Under the pieces are notes generated by a model, which did not search any database, was not told where the DNA came from, and saw nothing but the letters and a program-made list of their open reading frames with translations. 59,893 bases of DNA from Candidatus Nanopelagicales bacterium (GTDB lineage: Bacteria; Actinomycetota; Actinomycetes; S36-B12), in assembly GCA_030726915.1 (NCBI GenBank), contig JANRCR010000040.1:113897-173789 (forward strand). The letters run 5' to 3'. Within the stretch, counting starts at the first letter, position 1. Every line of letters starts with the position of its first letter. The position numbers and the translations under genes were made by a program. Positions 48,215 to 56,620 of the stretch are shown here, piece after piece.

Positions 48215-49501
48215 ATGTCTGACGGGTCGAGCGTTGGCTCCGCACCAGCGCCGCGGTCAAGGACCCTGATGACCCACACGGTCCTCGTCGCGATGGCCCT
48301 GGGGATCGCCCAGGTCTCCGCCTATGCCGTCAGCGTGGTGTCCGCCCGAGCCCTCGGCCCCGATGGCTTCGGTGTCCTTGCCGCTCTTCTGGGCATTCTC
48401 CTGATTGGGAGTGTGCTGGCGATGGGCATCCAGGCCGTCGCCGCACGACGACTTGTCGGGCTCGATGCCACCCAGCGCGCGGGTGCAGGCCGCAGCATGG
48501 TGCGCGATGGGCTCGTCGGTGGTCTCGCCGTCGCCGCTGCCACCCTCGCCGTCAGCCCGCTCCTCGTCTGGCTGCTGCGCCTCGACGGCTGGGCAGCACT
48601 CCTTCTGGCAGCACTCGCCTTCATCCCACTCACCTGGGCGGGTGCGCAGTACGGCGTCGCGCAGGGACGTGAGTCCTACCGGCGTTTAGCCGCGATCTAT
48701 GCGGTTGTGGGGCTGGGTCGCGGGGTCGGTGGAGTCGCAGGGGCGCTGCTGACGGGCAGCGTGGTGGGCACGATGGCTGGCCTCACCGCAGGGTCCATCC
48801 TGGGAGCAATCGTCGGACGTCTCCTGGTGGCACCCCTGGTCGCCGCCAATCCCGTGCGACTGGAGAATTTCTTCGCTGACTCCGCGCACGCGACCCATGC
48901 CCTGCTTGCGCTCTTTGTCCTGACCAACATTGACGTCCTGCTAGCCCGCGCACTCCTCGACTCAGAGCAGGCGGGGATCTACGGGGTTGGAGCCGTCATC
49001 GCGAAGGTCGCGTTCTGGCTCCCGCAATTCGTCGGTGTCGTGGCGTTCCCTCGCTTCGCGGATGCGCGGCGCTCGCGGGCCACCATCATTTCGCTTGCGG
49101 CTGTGGCAGGTATCGGGGCCCTCGTTGTGGTGGTGACCGCTCTCCTGCCCGGCATCATCGTGGGCTTCATCGGGGGTTCGGCGTACATCTCACTGGTGCC
49201 CATCGCGTGGCTCTTCGCCGCCATAGGGGCAACGTTCGCCCTTGCGCAGGCCCTCTTGCTGACCCGCCTGGCGGTCGACGACCGGCGTGCCGTCATAGCC
49301 ATCTGGGCAGCCGCCGGCCTCTTGGTCCTGCTCGCGACCCTGGTCCTGCCCGCCACCGTCGGCGGACTTGCCGCCAGTGCCCTCCTCGCAGGCCTGGCTC
49401 TGGCGTGCCTGGGCCTGGTTGTCGCCGGCGCCGAGGTCATCTCGCGGCGACCGCAGGGGGCGCCGACCACGGCTACTGAGTCGATACCGCCAACGGATTA
49501 G
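48215..49501 (+). CDS. Polysaccharide flippase-like membrane protein (Wzx/MATE type)
   Basis: A 428-residue protein with 12 or so helices and short loops. The start of the domain, VLVAMALGIAQVSAYAVSVV then SARALGPDGFGVLAALLG, is the usual first pair of helices in polysaccharide flippases (PST family). It would move a lipid-linked glycan across the membrane. TATCGT at 48192-48197 is a candidate -10. The ATG at 48269 (MTHTVLV) has AAGGA ahead of it and is an equally good start. It ends 29 bases into the hydrolase gene on the other strand. Confidence 0.83.
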   Translation: MSDGSSVGSAPAPRSRTLMTHTVLVAMALGIAQVSAYAVSVVSARALGPDGFGVLAALLGILLIGSVLAMGIQAVAARRLVGLDATQRAGAGRSMVRDGLVGGLAVAAATLAVSPLLVWLLRLDGWAALLLAALAFIPLTWAGAQYGVAQGRESYRRLAAIYAVVGLGRGVGGVAGALLTGSVVGTMAGLTAGSILGAIVGRLLVAPLVAANPVRLENFFADSAHATHALLALFVLTNIDVLLARALLDSEQAGIYGVGAVIAKVAFWLPQFVGVVAFPRFADARRSRATIISLAAVAGIGALVVVVTALLPGIIVGFIGGSAYISLVPIAWLFAAIGATFALAQALLLTRLAVDDRRAVIAIWAAAGLLVLLATLVLPATVGGLAASALLAGLALACLGLVVAGAEVISRRPQGAPTTATESIPPTD

Positions 49502-50927
49502 GCCAGGGTCCTGGCACGTACGCGGATTGGTAGCCGCTCAGTGGACCCATGGCAGCCTCCACGGCCGCCGTCCCCGGATACACACCATTGCGGACCCAGC
49601 CGTCAAGAAGTTCGATGACCGCAATCCGAGACTCCGGGGTGAAGTTGCAGTGGCCCGCGCCGTAGGGGGCTCCGGTCTCTTGCGGGTACTCCGGTGGAGC
49701 CACGGTGAAGAGCTGCAGGAGTCCACCGCTCACATTTCCGGCCTGCTGCTGGGAGGTGTAGCGATCGCGAAAGAAGGTCTGATTCTGGGCGATGACGAGG
49801 GAATCCGCCTTGGTGTGCATCGTGATCGTGGGCACCTGCACAGCCCCTGTAGGGTTCCCGCCCCGCTCGAGAGCCGCGGCCTCCGCGGCCGGATCAGCCT
49901 CGATGCGCGTACCGGCATCAAGAATCGCCGTGTTGCGGGCAGCGGCACCATCACCACCGATCGCATCGATTGTCTCGCGCTCGGTCTCGTCGATTCGAGA
50001 GGCGTACTCCGATCCCACATTGCCCACGACATTGCCGCCGAAACGCTGCTCAATCTCGAAGCGGCCCACCGTGCCGTAGGCCACGGCCGTGAGCAAAGAC
50101 TCGATGGTGCCAGAGACCGTGCTCACCAGACTCGAACCGTCATAGGTGAATGTTTGCGACGGGGCGTCGACGATGGCAGCCACCGTCAGGATGCTGGCAA
50201 TGGCATCCGTGTCCTGCTCCCGGGCACTCTCGATAAGTCGGGAGGCAGCACCTTCCCAACTGGCCAGGGCCTGCTCGTAACTGTCGAACTCAGCGACCTT
50301 CATATCGGGGTACAGCAATTGCTGTATGCCATATGTGGTGTCCAGAGCCAGACCGATGTTCGGGACCAGGCCCGCCATGACACCGCACAGGGGTGCGGCT
50401 CCGTCAACCCACTCCGGATGGCGCTCCGCGAGCGTCTGCGTGACAAGTCCGCCCATCGAATCGCCCCACACGTACACGCGCTTGGGCGTGCCGACCTGCT
50501 CGGTAAAGAATGCGTAGAGTTCCTCGCCGGCGAGGACACCATCTTCGACCGCCCATCCGTTCTTGGCATACGCGGATCCGGCCAGTGCGTACCCACGCTC
50601 CAGCAGTGACTCACCCAGCGCCTGATCGCCTGAGTCCCAACCGGGCACGGGAGGCGCCGTCGTGACGACGGCATCAAAGTTCGGGGGGAATGGCTGCGCC
50701 GGCCGATAGCCATGCGAGTAGAGCAAGAGCGATCCATTCCACGTCTCCGGCATGACAATCTCGTACGCCGCACCATTGAGCTCTCCGACGCAGGCCACCG
50801 TGTCGCACCCGGTGAACGGCACATCCGCCGATTGGTCTCGCGTCTCGGGTATGGCCGTGGCGGTGGCACAGCCGGCCAACACAAGGGCAGAAGCGAGGGA
50901 GACGGGCAGGATCGATAGTCTCCGCAT
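49473..50927 (-). CDS. Secreted lipoprotein alpha/beta-hydrolase
   Basis: A 484-residue exported enzyme. The signal has the lipobox LAGC (Cys20). The fold shows an oxyanion-side segment LLLYSHGY, the nucleophile Ser in VWGDSMGGL, a likely acid in MHTKADSLV and the His in GAGHCNFTPE. Size and motifs suit an esterase or peptidase of the prolyl oligopeptidase-like group; the substrate is unknown. The ATG at 50927 has an AAGACT hexamer 6 bases upstream. The 3' end overlaps the flippase gene by 29 bases. Confidence 0.88.
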   Translation of the reverse strand: MRRLSILPVSLASALVLAGCATATAIPETRDQSADVPFTGCDTVACVGELNGAAYEIVMPETWNGSLLLYSHGYRPAQPFPPNFDAVVTTAPPVPGWDSGDQALGESLLERGYALAGSAYAKNGWAVEDGVLAGEELYAFFTEQVGTPKRVYVWGDSMGGLVTQTLAERHPEWVDGAAPLCGVMAGLVPNIGLALDTTYGIQQLLYPDMKVAEFDSYEQALASWEGAASRLIESAREQDTDAIASILTVAAIVDAPSQTFTYDGSSLVSTVSGTIESLLTAVAYGTVGRFEIEQRFGGNVVGNVGSEYASRIDETERETIDAIGGDGAAARNTAILDAGTRIEADPAAEAAALERGGNPTGAVQVPTITMHTKADSLVIAQNQTFFRDRYTSQQQAGNVSGGLLQLFTVAPPEYPQETGAPYGAGHCNFTPESRIAVIELLDGWVRNGVYPGTAAVEAAMGPLSGYQSAYVPGPWPNPLAVSTQ

Positions 50928-50933
50928 TCGGGG

Positions 50934-50939
50934 AGTCTT
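50934..50939 (-). promoter_or_regulatory. Candidate -10 of the hydrolase gene, leaderless
   Basis: AAGACT, then ccccga (6 bases), then the ATG at 50927. The hexamer deviates from TANNNT in its first base, but the spacing is the same as at the other leaderless starts. It lies in the 35-base gap after polA. Confidence 0.45.
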
Positions 50940-50962
50940 CCACGATCTGGGCGGTCGTGGGG

Positions 50963-53605
50963 CTAATGTCCAGCGGAATTCCAGGTCGCCCCCACGCCCA
51001 CCGAGACATCCAGGGGCACCCGCAGGCGGGCGGCCCCCGACATGGCCTGGACCACGAGACGCCGCAGTGCCTCCTCCTCACCGGGAGCAACCTCCAAGAC
51101 CAACTCATCGTGGACCTGGAGGAGCAATCGGGAGGACATCTGGCGTTCGCCGAGCCCCGTCACGACGTTGAGCATGGCGACCTTGATGATGTCCGCGGCA
51201 GAACCCTGCACCGGGGCATTGAGGGCCATCCGCTCGGCCATCTCGCGACGCTGCCGGTTGTCGCTCACGAGGTCGGGTAGGTAGCGCCGCCGGCCGAGAA
51301 TGGTCTCGGTGTAGCCGCGCACGCGCGCCTCCTCCACGACTCCCTTGAGGTAGTCGCGCACGCCACCAAATCGGGCGAAATAGTCCTCCCGCATGACCCG
51401 TGCCTCATCCGGGTCAATCTCCAACTGCTGCGCCAGGCCAAACGCCGAGAGTCCGTAGGCAAGTCCGTAGGACATGGCCTTGATGCGGCGCCGAAGTTCG
51501 GCATCAACATCCCGCGAATCCACACCAAACACGCGTGCCGCCATGGTGGTGTGCAGATCCTCCCCATCCGCGAAGGCTTCGATGAGGCCGGCATCCTCAG
51601 ACAGATGGGCCATGATGCGCATCTCAATCTGGCTGTAGTCCGCGGTAAGAAGTGACTCATAGCCATCGCCCACGACAAAGCATGCTCGGATCCGACGCCC
51701 CGACTCCGTCCGGATGGGAATGTTTTGCAAGTTGGGATCCGTGCTCGACAGCCGGCCGGTCGCCGCAACTGTCTGTTGGAACGTCGTGTGGATCCGACCA
51801 TCGGCTACAGCGAGAGGGATCAGGCCGTCAACCGTCTGCCGAAGACGCGTCCAGTCGCGCCACCGCATGATGCACGCGAGCACGGGGTCAGCAGTTTTCT
51901 CGAGCAGCGAGGCGAGCGCCTCCGCGTCAGTCGTATGGCCCGTCTTGATCTTCTTGGTCTTGGGAAGCCCTCGTTCGACGAAGAGCACCTCCTGCAACTG
52001 CTTCGGCGACCCCAGATTGAAGGGACGGCCCACAATGTCGAACGCCTCCGACTCCGCGGCCCTGGCTTCCGAGCCGAATTCCTCGCTCAATGCCTGAAGT
52101 CCCGGGGCATCGACCGCTATACCGATGCGCTCCATACGGGCAAGCACCCGTTCGAGCGGCAACTCCACGTCACGCAGAAGGTCTGCCGCGCCCTGCGCCA
52201 CCACCTGGGCGTCGAGAACACTGGCAAGTTCTCGGATGGCCACCGCCTGCACGCCCAGATCGACTGTTTCGCCCTCCAGGGTCAACTGACCACTCTCCGC
52301 ATCCGCAACGGGTCTTCCCAGATAACGCTGCGTGAGGTCACTGAGATCGCCCCCTCGGTGACCCTGCTGCACCAGATACGACTCCAGGGCCGTGTCTGAC
52401 GTCACTCCCTGGAGATCCCACCCCATCGCCCACAGGGCCAGCAGGGGTCCCTTTGCATCGTGCAGGGATTTGGCCACCACCGCATTGGCCAGCCATGCGG
52501 ACAGCGCCTGGCGGTCATCGACGCGAAGGTCGGCGATGACCACGGACACCGTCGCGCCAGCCGGGCACGAGATGCCGACGGCATCAATGGTTCCCGTGCC
52601 GGAACCCCAGTGCCCCCGTATGGCTATGGCTGCTGGTGGGACCGCATTGTCAAGCCAGCGTGACCATGATCCCGGGGCCACCTCCACCTGGTCCACATGC
52701 TCCGCGGGCACGACCGGCATGGCCTGCGTGGGTAGCGCGCTCAACAGTCTTTCTCGCAGGACGCGGAACTGCAGGGCGTCGAACACGTCGTGCACGGCCT
52801 GCTCGTGAGGTGCCACCCGTATGAGTTCCTCCACGTCAACATCCAGGGCAACATCGCGCACCAACTGGGTCAAACGTCTGTTGATGAGCACCTGTGGCAG
52901 TGCCTCACGCAAGGCATCACCCACTTTGCCGCGAATCTCATCCACGTGATCCACGATTCCATCGAGTGACCCGTATTCCACGATCCACTTGGCCGCTGTC
53001 TTCTCACCCACGCCGGGGATACCCGGAAGGTTGTCACTTGGGTCTCCGCGCAAAGCCGCAAAATCGGGGTACTGAGTCGGCGTCAGCCCGTACTTGCCCA
53101 CAACCGCCTCGGGTGTCATCCGCGCCAGATCCGACACTCCCTTGCGGGGGTACAGGACGGTTGTGGCCTCGCTGACAAGTTGGAACGCATCTCGATCGCC
53201 CGTGATGATCGCGATCTCCATGTCCTTGGCCTCCGCCTGCGTCACGAGTGTGGCGATGACATCGTCAGCCTCAAAGCCTTCACGCTCCAGATAGCGGATC
53301 CCCATGGCGGTGAGGACATCGCGGATGAGGTCCACCTGACCCCGAAACTCCTCGGGGGTGGCTGATCGTGTCGCCTTGTAGCCGCTGTACTCCTCACTGC
53401 GGAACGTCGCCCGCGAGACGTCAAACGCCACCGCGACGTGGGTTGGGTCTACGTCGCGCAGGCAATTGATCAACATGGAGGTGAAGCCGTAGACCGCGTT
53501 CGTGGGCTGACCCGACACCGTGCTGAAGTTGTCAACGGGTAGGGCGTAGAAAGCCCGGTAGGCCAACGAATGGCCGTCAAGGAGAAGCAGTCGACCAGTC
53601 GGCAC
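50963..53605 (-). CDS. polA: DNA polymerase I
   Basis: An 880-residue polymerase. The 5'-3' nuclease occupies the first 290 residues (LLLDGHSLAYRAFYALP, GYKATRSATPEEF, GDPSDNLPGIPGVGEKTA). The middle 3'-5' exonuclease-like domain lacks the D-x-E motif (AIAIRGHWG in its place), so it has no proofreading. The polymerase domain has motif A DYSQIEMRIMAHLSED, the O-helix RRRIKAMSYGLAYG and motif C QVHDELVLEV. Start at the GTG at 53605 (VPTGRLLLLDGH); the longer frame is not conserved. A TAGGAT -10 lies 7 bases before it. Confidence 0.97.
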   Translation of the reverse strand: MPTGRLLLLDGHSLAYRAFYALPVDNFSTVSGQPTNAVYGFTSMLINCLRDVDPTHVAVAFDVSRATFRSEEYSGYKATRSATPEEFRGQVDLIRDVLTAMGIRYLEREGFEADDVIATLVTQAEAKDMEIAIITGDRDAFQLVSEATTVLYPRKGVSDLARMTPEAVVGKYGLTPTQYPDFAALRGDPSDNLPGIPGVGEKTAAKWIVEYGSLDGIVDHVDEIRGKVGDALREALPQVLINRRLTQLVRDVALDVDVEELIRVAPHEQAVHDVFDALQFRVLRERLLSALPTQAMPVVPAEHVDQVEVAPGSWSRWLDNAVPPAAIAIRGHWGSGTGTIDAVGISCPAGATVSVVIADLRVDDRQALSAWLANAVVAKSLHDAKGPLLALWAMGWDLQGVTSDTALESYLVQQGHRGGDLSDLTQRYLGRPVADAESGQLTLEGETVDLGVQAVAIRELASVLDAQVVAQGAADLLRDVELPLERVLARMERIGIAVDAPGLQALSEEFGSEARAAESEAFDIVGRPFNLGSPKQLQEVLFVERGLPKTKKIKTGHTTDAEALASLLEKTADPVLACIMRWRDWTRLRQTVDGLIPLAVADGRIHTTFQQTVAATGRLSSTDPNLQNIPIRTESGRRIRACFVVGDGYESLLTADYSQIEMRIMAHLSEDAGLIEAFADGEDLHTTMAARVFGVDSRDVDAELRRRIKAMSYGLAYGLSAFGLAQQLEIDPDEARVMREDYFARFGGVRDYLKGVVEEARVRGYTETILGRRRYLPDLVSDNRQRREMAERMALNAPVQGSAADIIKVAMLNVVTGLGERQMSSRLLLQVHDELVLEVAPGEEEALRRLVVQAMSGAARLRVPLDVSVGVGATWNSAGH

Positions 53606-53612
53606 GGTTCCG

Positions 53613-53618
53613 ATCCTA
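53613..53618 (-). promoter_or_regulatory. -10 of polA, leaderless
   Basis: TAGGAT, then 7 bases, then the polA GTG at 53605. It supports the short start and lies 29 bases from the -10 of the divergent thioesterase gene (TAGGCT at 53647). Confidence 0.62.
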
Positions 53619-53646
53619 ATCGCATTTCGGTGAAGGCTTGGGGCCC

Positions 53647-53652
53647 TAGGCT
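53647..53652 (+). promoter_or_regulatory. -10 of the thioesterase gene, leaderless
   Basis: TAGGCT, then gacggc (6 bases), then the ATG at 53659. Only 53 bases separate this start codon from that of polA, so both divergent mRNAs appear leaderless. Confidence 0.68.
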
Positions 53653-53658
53653 GACGGC

Positions 53659-54111
53659 ATGAACGAAGAGCACCCCACGCCCGCCTCCCCCACGTCCGAC
53701 GAGATTCGACTACACATCGCTGAAGCCGACTCGGACGGTCTCGGATCACGCATGGGCATGGAGTGGCTCGTCACGACCCCCGACCTCGTGAGTGCTCGCC
53801 TCCCGGTGGAGGGCAATACCCAGCCCTTCGGACTCCTTCACGGGGGCGCGAGTGCGGTTCTCGCTGAGAGCGTGGGTTCCGTGCTCGCAAATCTCAATGC
53901 TGGGGCGGACCGATTCGCTGTCGGCATTGAACTGTCATGCAGCCATCATCGCAGCGCTCACCACGGATTCGTCACCGCCGTCGCGACGCCTCTCAGCATC
54001 GGACGCTCGATTGTGAGCACCCAGATCATGATCCGAGACGACGAGGACCGGCTCATCTGCACTGCGCGACTCACCTGCTATCTCAGGAACGCGCCATCAG
54101 CGAAGACATGA
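53659..54111 (+). CDS. Hotdog-fold thioesterase, PaaI/MenI-like
   Basis: A 150-residue hotdog protein. The core GNTQPFGLLHGGASAVLAES contains the conserved helix and likely catalytic residues, here seen as LLHGGASAVLAE. VGIELSCSHHRS and the final strand follow. It hydrolyses an acyl-CoA, perhaps DHNA-CoA in menaquinone synthesis or phenylacetyl-CoA-type thioesters; the sequence does not decide. A hotdog thioesterase opposite polA is common in actinobacteria. Confidence 0.9.
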   Translation: MNEEHPTPASPTSDEIRLHIAEADSDGLGSRMGMEWLVTTPDLVSARLPVEGNTQPFGLLHGGASAVLAESVGSVLANLNAGADRFAVGIELSCSHHRSAHHGFVTAVATPLSIGRSIVSTQIMIRDDEDRLICTARLTCYLRNAPSAKT

Positions 54112-54330
54112 TGCCGAGCCCCGTGTCAACGCGGCCATGGCCGCCACAACCACCGGGTGCGCCCCCCGAGAAGCGGGCTGAAGGCATGCCAGGTCCCGCA
54201 CATTCTGCCACCGTGCCCGCCATAGCGGGTTCGTCTCGAATGTGGCGTTGCGCGTCCTGGCCCACCCCTGCCGACTATGCTCACACGATCAAAGGGCCCG
54301 CCCGGGGCCCAGCCGCCGTCTGGAGGTCGA
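54112..54330 (+). promoter_or_regulatory. Upstream region of the liv operon
   Basis: A 219-base gap with no gene. TATGCT at 54276-54281 is the best -10 and would give a leader of about 43 bases ending in GGAGG before the livH GTG. CCCGC-cata-GCGGG at 54216-54229, followed by ttcgtct, could be a weak terminator for the thioesterase gene. No T-box or riboswitch was recognised. Confidence 0.45.
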
Positions 54331-55620
54331 GTGCATCGGGGAATTGCGCGTCTCGTCCTGGTCTTGGTGGCCTTTGCCGCGGCCGGACTGGTGGGGCTCA
54401 GCCCCGCCCAGGCGGAGGGCCAGTCCATCACGGCTTTCGTGTCGGGGGCTGAGAAGGCCCCCATTCCCGGCGTCACGGTCAACGTGACCGATGCGGACGG
54501 CTTCACCGGCAGCGGGCAAACCGATGCCGAGGGCCTGGCCACCATCGAGGTCCCCTCACCGGGCAAATACACCGCAACGATTGATGTCGCCACGCTGCCC
54601 TTGGGGGTCGAGGTCAAGGGCGGTCCCGAGCGCTCTATCAACGTTCTCCAGGGGGATAAAAAGGTACTGTTCCCCCTCGTACCCGTCGGCGAGGGCGGTG
54701 ATTCCGGCAGCGGAGGTGGCATTTTCTCGAGCATCACCGTCGATCGCGTGCTCCAACTCATCCTGGATGGAATCATTCTGTCCCTGATCATCGCGCTCGG
54801 TGCTCTGGGACTCAGCCTCATCTTCGGCACCACCGGCCTGAGCAACTTTGCCCACGGCGAACTCCTCACCCTGGGTGCCTTCACCGTCCTGGTGCTCAAC
54901 ACCACCCTGGGACTCAACCTCCTCATCGCCGCCCCCATCGGCATCGTCATCAGCGCAGCGCTGTGGGGATGGGGCCAAAACCAGATCCTCTGGAAGCCTC
55001 TGCGCAAGCGCGGCACGGGCCTGATCGCGGCCATGATCGTGAGCATCGGCCTCGCCATCGCGCTGCGCTACACGATCCTCTTCCTGTTTGGCGGATCCCC
55101 CGAGAGTTACGCGCAGTTCGCCGGCCAGCCCGGCATCGACCTCGGTCCCGTCTTCATCACGCCCAAGGCGATCTACCTCTCGATCATCGCGATCATCTTC
55201 CTCGTCGCGACGGTTGCCTGGCTCAAAGGCTCGCGGTTGGGCAAGGCCACCCGCGCGGTGTCGGACAATCCGGCGTTGGCGTCAGCCTCAGGCGTCAACG
55301 TCGAGCGCGTCATCTCCGTGGTCTGGGTGCTCGGCGCGCTACTCGCGGCCTACGGAGGCGTATTCCTCGGAATGACACAAAACGTCGTCTGGACCATGGG
55401 CCAGTTCCTCCTCCTCACGCTTTTTGCCGCCGTCGTCCTCGGCGGCCTCGGCACCACGTCAGGCGCGATCGTCGGGTCCTTCGTTGTGGGGATCACGGTG
55501 CAACTGAGCACGCTTATCGTGCCCACCGAACTCAAGACCGCGGCCGCGCTGCTCCTCATGATCGTCCTGCTGCTGATACGACCGCAGGGACTGCTCGGTC
55601 GAGCGGAGAGGGTGGGCTGA
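54331..55620 (+). CDS. livH: LivH-type permease with an extra secreted N-terminal domain
   Basis: A 429-residue permease of the branched-chain amino acid ABC transporter class. It begins with a signal peptide (about residues 1-29, LSPAQA). A beta-rich external domain of about 95 residues follows (VPGVTVNVTDADGF-like, GQTDAEGLATIEVPSPGKYTA), like carboxypeptidase-regulatory/CnaB folds, then a Gly/Ser linker. The permease part starts at about residue 133 (ILDGIILSLIIALGALGLSL, GLSNFAHGELLTLGAF). The usual LivH is near 290 residues. Start at the GTG at 54331 with GGAGG ahead; an ATG at 54277 overlaps the -10. Confidence 0.9.
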   Translation: MHRGIARLVLVLVAFAAAGLVGLSPAQAEGQSITAFVSGAEKAPIPGVTVNVTDADGFTGSGQTDAEGLATIEVPSPGKYTATIDVATLPLGVEVKGGPERSINVLQGDKKVLFPLVPVGEGGDSGSGGGIFSSITVDRVLQLILDGIILSLIIALGALGLSLIFGTTGLSNFAHGELLTLGAFTVLVLNTTLGLNLLIAAPIGIVISAALWGWGQNQILWKPLRKRGTGLIAAMIVSIGLAIALRYTILFLFGGSPESYAQFAGQPGIDLGPVFITPKAIYLSIIAIIFLVATVAWLKGSRLGKATRAVSDNPALASASGVNVERVISVVWVLGALLAAYGGVFLGMTQNVVWTMGQFLLLTLFAAVVLGGLGTTSGAIVGSFVVGITVQLSTLIVPTELKTAAALLLMIVLLLIRPQGLLGRAERVG

Positions 55621-55621
55621 C

Positions 55622-56620
55622 ATGGATATGGGATTCGTCCTCACACAGGCTATTTCCCAGGCCATCGGGGTCACGGCGATCATCTACCTGCTTGCCACGA
55701 TGGGCCTCAACATCCAGTTCGGCTACGCCGGCTTGCTCAACTTCGGGCAGATCGCCTTCGTGGCTATCGGTTCCTACGCCATCGGCGTCTTCATAATCCA
55801 GTGGCAGGGCAGCGTGTTCGTCCCCAACCTCTGGGTGGCCATCCTCTACGCGATCCTCCTCTCCGTCCTACTCGCCCTGATTCTGGGCGTGCCCACGCTG
55901 CGGTTACGGGCCGACTATCTGGCCATCGTCACCATCGCGGCTGGTGAGATCATCCGTTTGATCTTCAAGTCCACCGATTCCCTGGGCGGGGCACAGGGCA
56001 TCAACGGCAAGATGGGCGAGGAGTTCTACGCCATCAACCCGTTCCCGGAGCAGGACCGATTCGACTTCGGCCCGCTGAGCTACACGCGCAACGACGCCTG
56101 GGTCGTCACCGTCGGATGGATTGTCATCGCCCTACTCCTGCTCCTCACCTGGGCACTCATGCGCAGTCCCTGGGGCCGCGTCCTCAAGGGGATCCGCGAG
56201 GACGAGGATGCCGTGCGCTCACTCGGCAAGAGCACCTACTTCTTTAAGATGCAGGCGCTCATCCTCGGTGGCATCTTCGGCACCCTGGGCGGCATCTTCT
56301 GGGCCATAGCCAAGCAGTCGGTCCAGCCGGACTCCTTCGTCCCGGCGTTCACGTTTTTCTGCTACACGATTCTCATCCTCGGCGGGGCAGCCCGGGTCAT
56401 GGGCCCGGTCATCGGAGCCATCATCTTCTGGTTCCTGCTGGTCTTCGTCGAGCAGTTCCTGCTCCTGCTCATCTCCAATGGGACCATTACCTTCCTCGAG
56501 CCCACGCAGGTCGGCCCCATCCGCTTCATCCTGGTCGGGCTGGGCCTGATGCTCCTCATCATCTTCCGGCCCCAGGGAATCCTCGGAGACAAGAAGGAGA
56601 TCGCCCTCGATGCCAAATAG
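55622..56620 (+). CDS. livM: LivM-type permease
   Basis: A 332-residue permease, the partner of LivH. Conserved pieces are GLNIQFGYAGLLNFGQIAFVA, LRLRADYLAIVTIAAGEIIR, SPWGRVLKGIREDEDAVRSLGK (the EAA-like cytoplasmic loop) and FRPQGILG at the end. About nine helices are predicted. The ATG is one base after the livH stop, and its end overlaps livG by 11 bases. Confidence 0.95.
   Translation: MDMGFVLTQAISQAIGVTAIIYLLATMGLNIQFGYAGLLNFGQIAFVAIGSYAIGVFIIQWQGSVFVPNLWVAILYAILLSVLLALILGVPTLRLRADYLAIVTIAAGEIIRLIFKSTDSLGGAQGINGKMGEEFYAINPFPEQDRFDFGPLSYTRNDAWVVTVGWIVIALLLLLTWALMRSPWGRVLKGIREDEDAVRSLGKSTYFFKMQALILGGIFGTLGGIFWAIAKQSVQPDSFVPAFTFFCYTILILGGAARVMGPVIGAIIFWFLLVFVEQFLLLLISNGTITFLEPTQVGPIRFILVGLGLMLLIIFRPQGILGDKKEIALDAK

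Noticed and set aside
49368-50609. Plus-strand frame of 413 codons opposite the lipoprotein hydrolase
   Set aside because: Overlaps the hydrolase almost fully, and that gene has a lipobox and catalytic triad; the frame itself has no domain.
54216-54229. CCCGC-cata-GCGGG as a terminator of the thioesterase gene
   Set aside because: Only five base pairs and a poor T-tract; noted within the liv upstream region but not called separately.
54112-54330. T-box or amino-acid riboswitch ahead of the liv operon
   Set aside because: The predicted leader is only about 43 bases and no conserved element was recognised.
54126-55058. Minus-strand frame of 310 codons opposite livH
   Set aside because: Shadow of livH with Pro/Arg/Ser-rich sequence.
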